Below, piece by piece: positions 16,478 to 25,375 of a DNA stretch of 64,000 bases. The notes under the pieces were generated by a model. It was not told the origin of the DNA. It ran no database searches and worked only from the letters and a program-made list of their open reading frames with translations. Source of the DNA: Bdellovibrionia bacterium (GTDB taxonomy: Bacteria > Bdellovibrionota > Bdellovibrionia > Bdellovibrionales > JAGQZY01); the NCBI GenBank assembly GCA_030427805.1, contig JAUICP010000001.1:744001-808000 (forward strand), read 5' to 3'. The position numbers and the translations under genes are program-made. Each line of letters opens with the position of its first letter. Position 1 is the first letter of the stretch.

Positions 16478-17090
16478 TTTCTGGAGTGGGCAGTCCCAGC
16501 TGCTTTGATTTCGTTTCTAGAAGCTGCTTCCAAATCAAATAAGTATCTCTTTGTTTTTCATCGAGTTTAAAATTGATCAGAGCTTCAAGTTCACTCAGTG
16601 TATTAGCCTTGAGGGACTTGTAGAGATAATTATAACTTTGAATGAGTTCGTGGAATTCATCACCTTCCCTAAGACGGAGTTCCGGTTGATCCATGCGACC
16701 TTTGATGAGTCGCTCTATGTGATTTTCAAGAACCATCAAGGGACGAATGATTCGAGCTGTGATCTTCAGACCAAATAATAAACTCATGGTGGCGATACCA
16801 ATCAGAGTTGTAATCAGAAGACCATTAATCCATACCCGCTCTCGCTCGAGATTTTCGACTATTTCTGGCGAGGTTTTGTAAGCTAAAGAAATAAAAATAT
16901 CGTAATTTTGATTGAGAAAATAATAAACCGGCCCGGTACCAATTATTGTTGAAACGACCACAGCCATCAGAAGGTAGGTGGAGTAGCGCCATTGGAATCC
17001 ACTGCGAATGATCTGAATCTTTCGACTGCGGAAACGGTGGCCTGTTGGTCTTAATCGAGGCGGAGATATCATGAGATTAGAATAACTCAA
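16419..17090 (-). CDS. Two-helix membrane protein with HAMP domain
   Basis: A 223-residue protein with two membrane helices (about 36-58 and 90-113) joined by a short periplasmic loop, then a HAMP-type domain (about 112-165, ending around LREGDEFHEL) and a helical cytoplasmic tail with no recognised output domain. The same arrangement, including LRxGDEF, follows the peptidase domain in the LspA fusion protein at 25361-26380. It may relay a membrane signal to another protein. The 3' end overlaps smpB by 59 bases. Confidence 0.8.
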   Translation of the reverse strand: MSYSNLMISPPRLRPTGHRFRSRKIQIIRSGFQWRYSTYLLMAVVVSTIIGTGPVYYFLNQNYDIFISLAYKTSPEIVENLERERVWINGLLITTLIGIATMSLLFGLKITARIIRPLMVLENHIERLIKGRMDQPELRLREGDEFHELIQSYNYLYKSLKANTLSELEALINFKLDEKQRDTYLIWKQLLETKSKQLGLPTPEITSETFSSASADLDSRRVS

Positions 17091-17238
17091 ATTGCGGGAC
17101 GACTCGTGGACTTCTTTGTCTTGGAAGTGAACATGAACTTTTGACCCAGGAAATTTTAACCTAGACTTAGTTGGGGCTGGACTAGACGAGGCCTAGCCGA
17201 ATTGTTCAGAAGAATATAGGATAGAACCAGAGGTAAAA

Positions 17239-18021
17239 GTGTTTATAAGAATTCTTCTCATGTTGAGCATCATTTTGTCTGTCGCCTGTGAAGGTCTAAA
17301 CAAGAGACTTGAGCGCGAAGATAACAAAAAAGAGGCGGCGACTAATACTGAAGATTACGAAGTGAGCTTAGCCAAAGATCGTTCTCAGTACTCAGAGTTG
17401 AGACAGGATATTCCAGCGCAAAAGCAAAAAGAGAACGATGAATTGGCCTTTGTCCTCAATATGTTGCGCGAAGATAAACCCATTAACATTAACTCCGTTC
17501 GAAGCCGTTGGAATCGAGAAATTCGAAAGCGTCGCAAGAACTTTAATCGCGACACGAAAAAGGCTAGGGACGAATTCAATAAGAAACAAAAGAAAGCCAG
17601 AGAATCCTTTTTAGCGAAACAAAAATCCGAGAGAAATTCATTCAATCGCAGTTCAAAATCGAGGGAAAACTCTAAGGACTTCTATGCCGATCAAGATCAA
17701 ATTAGGAGAAGCTTTTTTGCCGATCAAAGAGATCGTTCAAATGCCTTTCGCGACGAACAAAGAGAAAAGCGCCGCGCTTTTGATGAAGTGATCCGTGGAA
17801 GAGTGAAGGAATTTAATGATCTCTACCGCGAATATCAACGTCGTCAGCGAGACCGAAAGACTGCTTTGCGCCTTGAAAAAAGAATGCAGCAAAAACAAAA
17901 GAAGATCATTCGAAATAATCAGAGAATGGGACTGTCCCCAGAGGACCAAAAAGCCCTTAATGATTTCAACAAAATTCCACCCGGCCTAGGTACCTTACTC
18001 AGCCCCCAAACCGGAAAGTAA
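17239..18021 (+). CDS. Lipoprotein with 11-residue helical repeats
   Basis: A 260-residue lipoprotein (lipobox LSVAC, Cys17) starting at GTG 17239 behind an AGAGG site. Residues about 95-200 are almost entirely charged with a phenylalanine every 11 residues (F-x3-Q/x-x6-F), broken once by a 13-residue spacing. Hendecad repeats of this kind usually form long straight helices or right-handed coiled coils. The mature protein is very basic and has no cysteine beyond the lipidated one. I know no family for it; a periplasmic spacer, wall-binding or outer-membrane tether role is possible. Confidence 0.75.
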   Translation: MFIRILLMLSIILSVACEGLNKRLEREDNKKEAATNTEDYEVSLAKDRSQYSELRQDIPAQKQKENDELAFVLNMLREDKPININSVRSRWNREIRKRRKNFNRDTKKARDEFNKKQKKARESFLAKQKSERNSFNRSSKSRENSKDFYADQDQIRRSFFADQRDRSNAFRDEQREKRRAFDEVIRGRVKEFNDLYREYQRRQRDRKTALRLEKRMQQKQKKIIRNNQRMGLSPEDQKALNDFNKIPPGLGTLLSPQTGK

Positions 18022-18032
18022 CGTCTTTACTC

Positions 18033-19178
18033 TTACCAGAGGCGGACTTTGACGGCGACCGGGAAGTGGTCTGAAAAACCAGCTTCGACAGGATTCAAAG
18101 TTTTAAAGTTGTAACGCTTTGGCGCTTGGGTTTCGCCAGTATCATAAGTCATTGTCATAAACGTCGGAGCGACGACCCGATAGGACTCAGGTAGGACTTC
18201 CATTCTTGATCCGTCTCGAAGATTTTTAGAAACAAGAATTTTGTCAAAGCGATTCCAAGCGTCGTCGCGAGCGAAGTAATAACTTCCGACCGGCATGACA
18301 CCATTCATGGGATTGTTTGATTGATCGGACATTTGATGAACATCGAGGAGAGCAAACTGCCACTGGGGACTTTGCAGAAAGTCGCGTACTGGGTGAGGTT
18401 GTTCGAGGGGAAGAACATTGTAGTCACCGATGGAAATGACGTGATAGTTATCATCACCAACGAAGATCATGCCTTCTTCAATGGCTTGTTGGGCAACTTG
18501 TGCGGCAACAATTCGATTCGCCGTCGGTCCACCTTGAGAAGGCCAGTGATTCACAAGAATCGTGAGAACATCAGCGGCTTCGATTCCTCGAAATTGAAAG
18601 TGAACTCTCAGAATGTCTCGAGTGTTACGGCCGAGTCTCTGGCTGACATCGATCGAGTCAAAGTGAAGGAGTTGCAAATTGCGTTCGCGGTACATGAGAG
18701 CGACATCAATTCCACGGTTGTCAGGTCCATCTACAAACACATATTTGTAACCGAGGGCATTGGATAAAAAGGCAACAACATCTTCGCTCTCTACCTCTTG
18801 GAGGCCAATAATATCGGGTAGGTCACCTTGAGCTTGAAGGGCCCGAGCAAATTGTTGGAGTTTTAGCATGAGGTGATTATCGGTCCAGTCCGTGGTTTCA
18901 CAGGCTTCTCTGTAGAAAGGATTGGATATCTCAGAGCATCGGGCTTTTAGAGGGTGAGCAATTGGTAGCCAAGTCCAGTCTCTTTTTCCTTCGTTGGATA
19001 CGGTGTTGAAGAGATTTTCAACGTTGTAGGACATGACTTTGATTTCATTTTCAGCGACGGGGACTTTGTATCCTTGATCCGAGTTAGCGAAAAACTGAGC
19101 TGATGCTTTTGATTGAAACTGTGTTGTTAAGAATAAACTGAATAATATCAAGACGATAATTCGGAATCCGAATTTCAT
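18033..19178 (-). CDS. Secreted endonuclease/exonuclease/phosphatase family protein
   Basis: A 381-residue exported protein (signal peptide about 1-28, SASA/QF). It carries the EEP fold markers: SYNVENLF, LQEVE with the metal-binding Glu, NHWPSQGG with a catalytic His, IGDYN, and SDHFPV at the C-terminus. These enzymes hydrolyse phosphodiester or phosphoester bonds, often as extracellular DNases. The substrate is inferred, not seen. It is convergent with the hendecad lipoprotein gene. Confidence 0.88.
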   Translation of the reverse strand: MKFGFRIIVLILFSLFLTTQFQSKASAQFFANSDQGYKVPVAENEIKVMSYNVENLFNTVSNEGKRDWTWLPIAHPLKARCSEISNPFYREACETTDWTDNHLMLKLQQFARALQAQGDLPDIIGLQEVESEDVVAFLSNALGYKYVFVDGPDNRGIDVALMYRERNLQLLHFDSIDVSQRLGRNTRDILRVHFQFRGIEAADVLTILVNHWPSQGGPTANRIVAAQVAQQAIEEGMIFVGDDNYHVISIGDYNVLPLEQPHPVRDFLQSPQWQFALLDVHQMSDQSNNPMNGVMPVGSYYFARDDAWNRFDKILVSKNLRDGSRMEVLPESYRVVAPTFMTMTYDTGETQAPKRYNFKTLNPVEAGFSDHFPVAVKVRLW

Positions 19179-19341
19179 TAGTACCCTCCCCTTACCTCTA
19201 AATTGTGGCCCTATATGAACTAAGCTTAGTCCTTTTGTCTAGGGCAAAAAAAAATTACGACGGAATCCTAACATTGTCAGGGAAGAAAAATATTTTTCTG
19301 AATATAGTATAGAAGGGAGAATTAATTAGGGAAAAAGCTAA

Positions 19342-20241
19342 TCATCTATTGCGGTTGCGAGAAGGATTACGAGAGGTCTTCTTTTTTCGACCTAAAGCTG
19401 TTCTTTTCTTTTTGGCCGATTTTTTTCGATTTGAGCTGACCGATTTACTGAGCTTTCGATTGTCTTTTTCTTGATCTTTCGAGGTATCCTCGAAAACTTT
19501 TTTCAGGCTCGATGCTGCCAAAACACGGTGATCCCCACGTTGCAACGCGCCAAGAGTGAGCTTTCCAATGGCTGTTCTTTGCAGTTTCTCTACGTCGAAA
19601 CCAATCTTTTCGAACATGCGACGAACCTGACGGTTTTTACCCTCAGTAATAACTATTTTTACCCAGGCCTTTTTGGAGTTCCCTTTTCCGCGAACGATAT
19701 TGGCTGACTTAGCCGCCACTCGGCCACCAACGATCGATACGCCTCGGGTGAGCTTCTGTAGCTGTTCAGCGCTAGGAACACCATCGAGCTTGGCGAGATA
19801 GGTTTTTGTGACTTCTCCTTTTGGGTGGGTCACTTCTTGAGAGAAGTCTCCATCATTGGTCATTAACAGGAGTCCCTCGGTATCCCAATCCAGTCGTCCC
19901 ACTGGAAATAGTCTCGTCGGGAAGTTTCGAAAATAATCAGCAACAGTCGGGCGCCCCTGAGGGTCACTCATCGAAGTTACAACGTTTCTCGGTTTGAAAA
20001 ATAGAACGTAGACCTTTTGGCTTTCAACCTTTACGGCCTTACCTTTAACGGTCACTCGGTCATTTTCAGGGTCAATTTTGATGCCAAGCTCGTAAACGGT
20101 TTTACCGTTAACTTTAACCAAGCCTTCATCGATGAGCTCATCGGCTTTTCTACGACTGGCGATTCCGCAGTCGGCAATGAATTTATTTAAGCGCGTCCGT
20201 CCTGAAGTGTTTTGTAATTTTTTTGTGCTTGATTGAGCCAT
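19342..20241 (-). CDS. rluB: 23S rRNA pseudouridine synthase, RluB/RsuA family
   Basis: A 299-residue protein with an N-terminal S4 RNA-binding domain (about 17-75) and a pseudouridine synthase domain. The catalytic Asp lies in GRLDWDTEGLLLMTNDG, and EGKNRQVRRMFEKIG is the family's RNA-contact segment. It should modify a uridine in the large rRNA; RluB (23S U2605) is the likeliest match. The last 60 residues form an unusual K/R/S-rich tail. Its 5' end overlaps the preceding gene by 55 bases. Confidence 0.9.
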   Translation of the reverse strand: MAQSSTKKLQNTSGRTRLNKFIADCGIASRRKADELIDEGLVKVNGKTVYELGIKIDPENDRVTVKGKAVKVESQKVYVLFFKPRNVVTSMSDPQGRPTVADYFRNFPTRLFPVGRLDWDTEGLLLMTNDGDFSQEVTHPKGEVTKTYLAKLDGVPSAEQLQKLTRGVSIVGGRVAAKSANIVRGKGNSKKAWVKIVITEGKNRQVRRMFEKIGFDVEKLQRTAIGKLTLGALQRGDHRVLAASSLKKVFEDTSKDQEKDNRKLSKSVSSNRKKSAKKKRTALGRKKKTSRNPSRNRNR

Positions 20242-21200
20242 TGATCACTTGATTCGTTTATAAGGGGAGTTTTCTCCAACTGCCCTTGATTTTTTAATGC
20301 AATTTCTAAGCTGTGTATCAAGAGACGAACCAGATTGTCATCAGGAAAAATTTGCTCGAGTGCTAATCGGCCCCGTTCATAGGCGGCTTTGGCAAATTTA
20401 TAGGCTTCTGGGTGTTGATTCCTTATAAGTTCAACAGCCTTTTCTAAAATTTGTACAAGTTCGATGTACATAGGGTCTGATTTTCGATTAATGAAAAATT
20501 GTTCGAGCCGCTTTACGGGGTAGAAAAGTGTCGGATAGCGATTGAGGCCACCACCATCAAATAGCCCCGCTTTCTGAAAGGTGTAACCGCGAATGAGTCG
20601 GCCCGTGCAACCTTTTGGTCCCATCGAGAACCGTGCCGTTAAAAAGGGATTGATTTGTAAGTGTTGAGGGCTTTCAGGGCGAAGCTGAAGATTGTTGTCG
20701 TAATTGAGTACGAGGTCTGTCGTGAGGGGTAAAAGTCGATTTCTTCGGATGTAAGCGAGTGAATTAAAGCATCGAACTTTTAAGGTTTCATCTCCCATGA
20801 GACTAATCACAACGAACAAGCCATCTTTGTCTTGAAAGACCTGGTGTTTGTTTTGGCCACTGAGTGAGCTTTGAATGATCTCTTCCATGGCCTTGCTATT
20901 TTCGATTCGGACGACCTGATAATCTTGTGGAAAAAGAATCTCCGAAAGATCGAGTTGAATTTGATGAGTGGTTAAAAAGTGTTCAAGGCTCTGGCGTAAC
21001 TCCTGATCGAGTTCCTTGCGGTGGTTTTGCCAGTGCTCGAAACTAAGCGCTCTGGTAATGAAGTTTTTGATCAATTCAGCATCGACAACTTGGCTACTCT
21101 GGCAGTGATTGATGAGGTAATGATAGAGCGCTAAGCGGGCCGCATTTTGATCGGGTTTGAGATAAAGCAAATGTTTGGCAAAATTTTGAACCGTACTCAT
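20187..21200 (-). CDS. Unknown cytoplasmic protein upstream of rluB
   Basis: A 337-residue soluble protein, mostly helical, with no recognised domain. The central part (about 110-230) has beta-strand content and a glycine-rich loop (MGPKGCTGRLIRGY). In many bacteria scpA and scpB precede rluB, but I see no kleisin or winged-helix motif that would justify that call. The gene overlaps rluB by 55 bases, so translation is probably coupled. Confidence 0.7.
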   Translation of the reverse strand: MSTVQNFAKHLLYLKPDQNAARLALYHYLINHCQSSQVVDAELIKNFITRALSFEHWQNHRKELDQELRQSLEHFLTTHQIQLDLSEILFPQDYQVVRIENSKAMEEIIQSSLSGQNKHQVFQDKDGLFVVISLMGDETLKVRCFNSLAYIRRNRLLPLTTDLVLNYDNNLQLRPESPQHLQINPFLTARFSMGPKGCTGRLIRGYTFQKAGLFDGGGLNRYPTLFYPVKRLEQFFINRKSDPMYIELVQILEKAVELIRNQHPEAYKFAKAAYERGRLALEQIFPDDNLVRLLIHSLEIALKNQGQLEKTPLINESSDQWLNQAQKNYKTLQDGRA

Positions 21201-21277
21201 ATAATAAAGATAGGAACATTTGAATTTTCAGTCCAGAGAAATTATGATTATTAGAGATTTTGTTTGAAAGGTTGAGT

Positions 21278-21802
21278 ATGCAACGTGAATTAGACCCAAA
21301 ACTTTTCGGAAACCCTGAAATTGCAGAAGATGAGCAAAAACTGTCACCACCGAGTTTAAATGCGAAGCCTTTTGACTCTTCATCGATTGGATTTCAATCC
21401 CTAGAAATCAAAGAACTGAAGCAACAACTTCAAATGAGCCAAAAAAGAGTGCAACTTTTAGAAGAAAAGCTCTCTCAAGTGATCTCAAAAATGAGTCAGG
21501 GGCTCGGAAGTCAGTCAACCTCCATCGAAAAGTTGCAAAAAAATGTAGAACGCAACAATAAGTTTATTGAGAGTCTCCACAAAGATCTTAATGAATCGAA
21601 GGCGGGTCTTTCATCAAAAATAAACGAGCGCAAAGTTCAAGAATCAAAGATTGAGGATCTTTTAGATCGGCAAAATATGGTTATTCGAAACTTCGAAAAT
21701 CGATTAACGGCCATGCAGAAAATCATTAATGAGAAAGAAATCCAACTCATGAATTACGCTTCGGTTTTACAAGAAGCGCAGAGAAGATTAGGGATGAAAT
21801 AG
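21278..21802 (+). CDS. Coiled-coil protein of unknown role
   Basis: A protein of about 174 residues. An extended coiled coil runs from roughly residue 45 to the C-terminus. I prefer ATG 21278 because AAGG at 21268-21271 precedes it by 6 bases; the in-frame TTG at 21260 has no ribosome site. There is no signal peptide. It lies between two convergently placed genes and is probably monocistronic. Function unknown. Confidence 0.6.
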   Translation: MQRELDPKLFGNPEIAEDEQKLSPPSLNAKPFDSSSIGFQSLEIKELKQQLQMSQKRVQLLEEKLSQVISKMSQGLGSQSTSIEKLQKNVERNNKFIESLHKDLNESKAGLSSKINERKVQESKIEDLLDRQNMVIRNFENRLTAMQKIINEKEIQLMNYASVLQEAQRRLGMK

Positions 21803-21808
21803 CCTGTT

Positions 21809-23602
21809 TTAAGGTCTGAGAGCGGTTTTCATTCGATCAATAAATTCTTTTGAACCTTCAAACTCCCTCAGTGTCAGTTCTTTTTTGACCTCGCCCTTGG
21901 GAGAAATAAAAATAAATGTGGGAAGACTGAGGACTCCAAAATCCTTCAGGGCTTGATCGGCAAGTGGATTAGGTTTGGTGTTATCAACCTTGATCATGAC
22001 AAATGATCGACTGAGTTCTATGACCTTTGGATCCTTAAAAGTTGAGCCAAGCATTTGAACGCAAACGGCACACCAGTCGGCATAAAAATCGATCATGACT
22101 GGCTTTGCTTGACCTTTGGCTTGCTTGAGTAATTTATCAGAATAGACCTGCCAGTGAATTCCATTGGGATCGTAACCATTATCAGAAATATCACCAGGAC
22201 TTTGGTTTGAAAACGACGAACCCCACAAGGGCTTGGTAGCGACTGCAATACCAAAGGCCAGAAGCGAAATCATAAATCCTTTACGCAGTTTGGGTATGAG
22301 TGACTTTCCTTTGATGGGGTCAAAGGCACCATAAACCGATGCGAATGCTATGGACGATAGTCCGGCTAAGACATACCAAAGTGTTTCAGGATATACGGGT
22401 TTTGTGAAATAAAAGGCCATGGCGAACATTATTCCACCGAAAAGAATTTTCACTGATTCCATCCACGCGCCAGAGCGTGGGAGTTTTGAAATAAGCCCAC
22501 TAAATGTACCGAGGAGAATAAAGAGTGAGCCCAGGCCAAGGGCGAATGTAAAGAGTAGACTGCCCCCGAGGACTACATTTTGGGTTTGGGAAATGAAGGT
22601 GAGAATGCTGAGAAGAACTGGGCCAACACAGGGGCTGGCGACAATACCAGCAACCAAGCCACTAAAAAAGGCGACTAAAAAATTACCCTTCTTCTGTTGA
22701 TTGAGTTTTTGGCTTAAGCGATCTGGGATTTTAATTTCAAAAAAGCCGAGCATACTAAAGCCCATAGCGATAAAGATTAGGGCGATCACTGAAACGGCCC
22801 AGATATTACCGAGAAGACCACCAAACATGGCACCGGTCAGGGCCGCAATTATTCCGAGAGCTGTATAGGTGAGAGCAATTCCTAGCACGTAAAAGATACT
22901 GAGTGTGAATCCCTTGAGGGGTGAAGGCTCAGAACTATTAGTGCCGAGAACGGCGAGGGTAATCGGTATCATTGGATAAATACAGGGAGTAAATGCCGTG
23001 AGTAAACCAAAAAGAAAGGCCAGAAAGAAGAGGGAGAGGTAGCCTTCTCCGAGCGCTTTGGCAAATCGACTATCGAGTTGGGTGGAATCAACTTTGTGGG
23101 CTTTGACAAGGCCCGAAGAGTTGGAATTAAAGAAGGTGTCGACGTTTGCGATCTCATATTTGAGGTCGAGTTCTATTGTTTTCGGAAACAAGCAAAATTT
23201 GACGGTGCAAGCCTGATAGCGAAGTAGAACCTTTCCACCTTCCCGGAGTTTGTTGTCCATCGAAGTTTCAAGAATGGTTTTAATTTGCCCTTTCCCTTTT
23301 AGGCCTTTCTTCATTTTTTTACTGACGACATCTTTAAATTCGACCAGGGGAGTAATATTTAGTGTTCCAGTGATTCCCTGAATTTCTTCGCTAAGCTTTA
23401 CCTTGAACTGATCTTCGTAGGCGATAAATGGAGGGTCTAAATTGAGATCAATAATGAGTTCGGCGGTCCCTCCTGGAGCGAGTTTAGCAGGTATAATCCG
23501 TGCCTCTGCATTAAGAGGATTGGTATTCAGCTCGGCCTTGTCTTGGCTGAAAGCAGATTGAGAAAATAGTAATAAAAAGCAGCAAAGAGCTGTTCGAATC
23601 AT
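21809..23602 (-). CDS. dsbD: Thiol:disulfide interchange protein DsbD
   Basis: A 597-residue DsbD, which carries electrons from cytoplasmic thioredoxin across the inner membrane to periplasmic disulfide isomerases and cytochrome maturation proteins. All three parts are present: signal peptide plus N-terminal domain with the cysteine pair in QACTVKFC, a membrane domain of about eight helices with FTPCIYP and ASPCVGP cysteines, and a C-terminal thioredoxin domain with ADWCAVC. All six functional cysteines are kept. It is convergent with the coiled-coil gene. Confidence 0.95.
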   Translation of the reverse strand: MIRTALCCFLLLFSQSAFSQDKAELNTNPLNAEARIIPAKLAPGGTAELIIDLNLDPPFIAYEDQFKVKLSEEIQGITGTLNITPLVEFKDVVSKKMKKGLKGKGQIKTILETSMDNKLREGGKVLLRYQACTVKFCLFPKTIELDLKYEIANVDTFFNSNSSGLVKAHKVDSTQLDSRFAKALGEGYLSLFFLAFLFGLLTAFTPCIYPMIPITLAVLGTNSSEPSPLKGFTLSIFYVLGIALTYTALGIIAALTGAMFGGLLGNIWAVSVIALIFIAMGFSMLGFFEIKIPDRLSQKLNQQKKGNFLVAFFSGLVAGIVASPCVGPVLLSILTFISQTQNVVLGGSLLFTFALGLGSLFILLGTFSGLISKLPRSGAWMESVKILFGGIMFAMAFYFTKPVYPETLWYVLAGLSSIAFASVYGAFDPIKGKSLIPKLRKGFMISLLAFGIAVATKPLWGSSFSNQSPGDISDNGYDPNGIHWQVYSDKLLKQAKGQAKPVMIDFYADWCAVCVQMLGSTFKDPKVIELSRSFVMIKVDNTKPNPLADQALKDFGVLSLPTFIFISPKGEVKKELTLREFEGSKEFIDRMKTALRP

Positions 23603-23687
23603 GATTCAATCACCTTTATTTCATGATACTAGATAGATCCTTATCTTCAGAAGTCCTATCTGTGAAATTAGGCCTTTTACTTTGTTT

Positions 23688-24485
23688 TTACATAATATCG
23701 CGAATGCTGAGGTGGATTCGATCGAGAAGGCGGTTAAATTCCCTGCGAGCCGCGTTCTTATGCTCTTTCTTGGGCTGTAAGAAAAAGCCCATTGTACCAA
23801 TGTGATCAAGAGCCAAATTAGCAATTTCTTGGCCCCACTTTTGGCTTTCTACATGGATCAGGCCGTCACTTGTGTCATGGTCTTTTGATTGCTTAGGCAA
23901 AACTCGATCAAGGACTCGAAAAGGTAAAGACCATTGGTCTTTGTCAGTATTGCAAATAAACGAACCGTAAGGGATACCGTAGAGATCGGGATAGCTGCTA
24001 TTAAATTGTTGAAGGGACTCTTCGGTAAACTGTCGGATGATATCTTTCTTTAAGTTAAGGTTGTAATTAAAGAGTCTAAGCCCACCCACGAGAAGAGGCT
24101 TTGAGTCGGTCCAATCCAATATTTTCTCAGCTCCAAAAAAGCCCCTGTGGGGAGTTCCCATGGTGTAAACAGCTTTGATTCGAGGCTTTAAGTCTGAATT
24201 ATGGGCAAGCATACGAGCAATGAGCCCGCCAGTACTCTGTCCCACCAAAACGAGAGAGTCTCGCGGAGGAAGCTTTTCTTTGATTTGGTAAACAGCCCTT
24301 TCGGTCATAGCTTCAAGGGACTCAAAGCCCATATTTCTAACACAAAAAATGGTGAGCCCTTTGGCTTCGAGTTCCTTGGATATGTGTTGGTAAAAATCGC
24401 CCAAGTTAAGGAGACCAAACCGGAGATTGTCATCTCCATAGGTATTGAGTCCTCTGAGCAATATAATTTGAGTCTTGCTTGCCAT
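23688..24485 (-). CDS. Alpha/beta-hydrolase, lipase/PGAP1-like
   Basis: A 265-residue alpha/beta hydrolase with nucleophile Ser84 in VGQSTGG, and the following TMGTPHRG segment typical of lipases and PGAP1-like esterases. I use ATG 24485 because a start at 24620 would overlap the divergent exonuclease gene by 80 bases and the extra N-terminus has no family features. There is no signal peptide, so it probably acts in the cytoplasm on an ester substrate that cannot be read from the sequence. Confidence 0.75.
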   Translation of the reverse strand: MASKTQIILLRGLNTYGDDNLRFGLLNLGDFYQHISKELEAKGLTIFCVRNMGFESLEAMTERAVYQIKEKLPPRDSLVLVGQSTGGLIARMLAHNSDLKPRIKAVYTMGTPHRGFFGAEKILDWTDSKPLLVGGLRLFNYNLNLKKDIIRQFTEESLQQFNSSYPDLYGIPYGSFICNTDKDQWSLPFRVLDRVLPKQSKDHDTSDGLIHVESQKWGQEIANLALDHIGTMGFFLQPKKEHKNAARREFNRLLDRIHLSIRDIM

Positions 24486-24538
24486 ACTTCTTATGGTTAT
24501 AAAATCTTCCAGAGGTACTGACAAATGGGGAGAGTAAA

Positions 24539-25375
24539 TTGTCGAATTTAGATCTTGAAAAACCCTGGGGCGAACACACTTTTGTGGCTTTTGACACAGA
24601 GACTTCCGGTAAATACCCATTATCAGCCCAGATTTGCGAAATCGGTGCAGTGAAGTGGCAGGGAGGCAAAGAAGTTGAGAGATTTGAGCGACTGATTAAG
24701 CCTGATGAGCCAATGAATGAAACGGTTATAAAAATCCATGGAATCACCAACGAGATGGTTGCCGATGCGCCGAAAGTCCACGAAGTCATTGGAGAGTTCT
24801 CAGAGTTCATCAAGGGAGCGGTCACCATTGCCCATCATGCCCCCTTTGACCTGGGTTTTTTAGCTCCAGAGCTTGAGTATAAAAAAATTGAGCTCCCCGA
24901 TGAACCGGTTATTTGTTCGAGCCTTCTATCGAGAAGAGTGATCCCAACAAGCCCTAACCATCGCCTGCAGACACTTGTAGAGTACTTGGGTTTAGAGCAG
25001 GGGACGGCTCACCGAGCGGGAGATGACGCCGCAGCTTGCTTACGAGTAACCATAGAGTGTATGAATCGACTTGGCCCTTTGACGAGTCTCAAGGATGTTT
25101 TGGATCGACAGGGGGGGGCCATTCAGTGGTCTCGCTTTTCGATTGACGAACTTATGCAAGAAGAAAAGTGGCGGAACCTTTTGACCGCTATCGAGAATAA
25201 GAAACGGGCTGAAATGATCTATAGTGGGGGCTCTAGGCCAGGGCGCTCAAGGATTGTATATCCTGAAGGTTTAGTCAGAAGTTTGAATGGTGATTTTCTG
25301 GTGGCTAAAGAAGAAGGGCAGATTCAAACTAAGCGCTACTATCTCGAAAAGGTAAAAGAGCTACTTATTGACTGA
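24539..25375 (+). CDS. DnaQ-type 3'-5' exonuclease fused to a WYL-like domain
   Basis: A 278-residue protein. Residues 12-175 are a DEDDh exonuclease: FDTETSG (Asp, Glu), HHAPFDLGF and HRAGDDAAA with the active-site His and Asp. After a linker coded by a run of eight G (25111-25118), residues about 205-275 match a WYL-type ligand-binding fold (AIENKKRAEMIY, SRIVYPEGLV, GDFLVA). It starts at TTG 24539 behind GGGGAGAG. It is probably a DNA-repair or processing exonuclease under ligand control, not the replicative epsilon subunit. The end overlaps lspA by 15 bases. Confidence 0.8.
   Translation: MSNLDLEKPWGEHTFVAFDTETSGKYPLSAQICEIGAVKWQGGKEVERFERLIKPDEPMNETVIKIHGITNEMVADAPKVHEVIGEFSEFIKGAVTIAHHAPFDLGFLAPELEYKKIELPDEPVICSSLLSRRVIPTSPNHRLQTLVEYLGLEQGTAHRAGDDAAACLRVTIECMNRLGPLTSLKDVLDRQGGAIQWSRFSIDELMQEEKWRNLLTAIENKKRAEMIYSGGSRPGRSRIVYPEGLVRSLNGDFLVAKEEGQIQTKRYYLEKVKELLID

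Noticed and set aside
18321-18767. 148-codon frame antisense to the EEP nuclease gene
   Set aside because: It mirrors the coding sequence of a clear nuclease and shows no family pattern.
20187-21200. ScpA or ScpB upstream of rluB
   Set aside because: The gene position suggested it, but the protein has neither a kleisin pattern nor ScpB winged helices.
24430-24828. 132-codon frame antisense to the exonuclease gene
   Set aside because: Overlaps both a DEDDh exonuclease and the start of the hydrolase gene; no supporting features.
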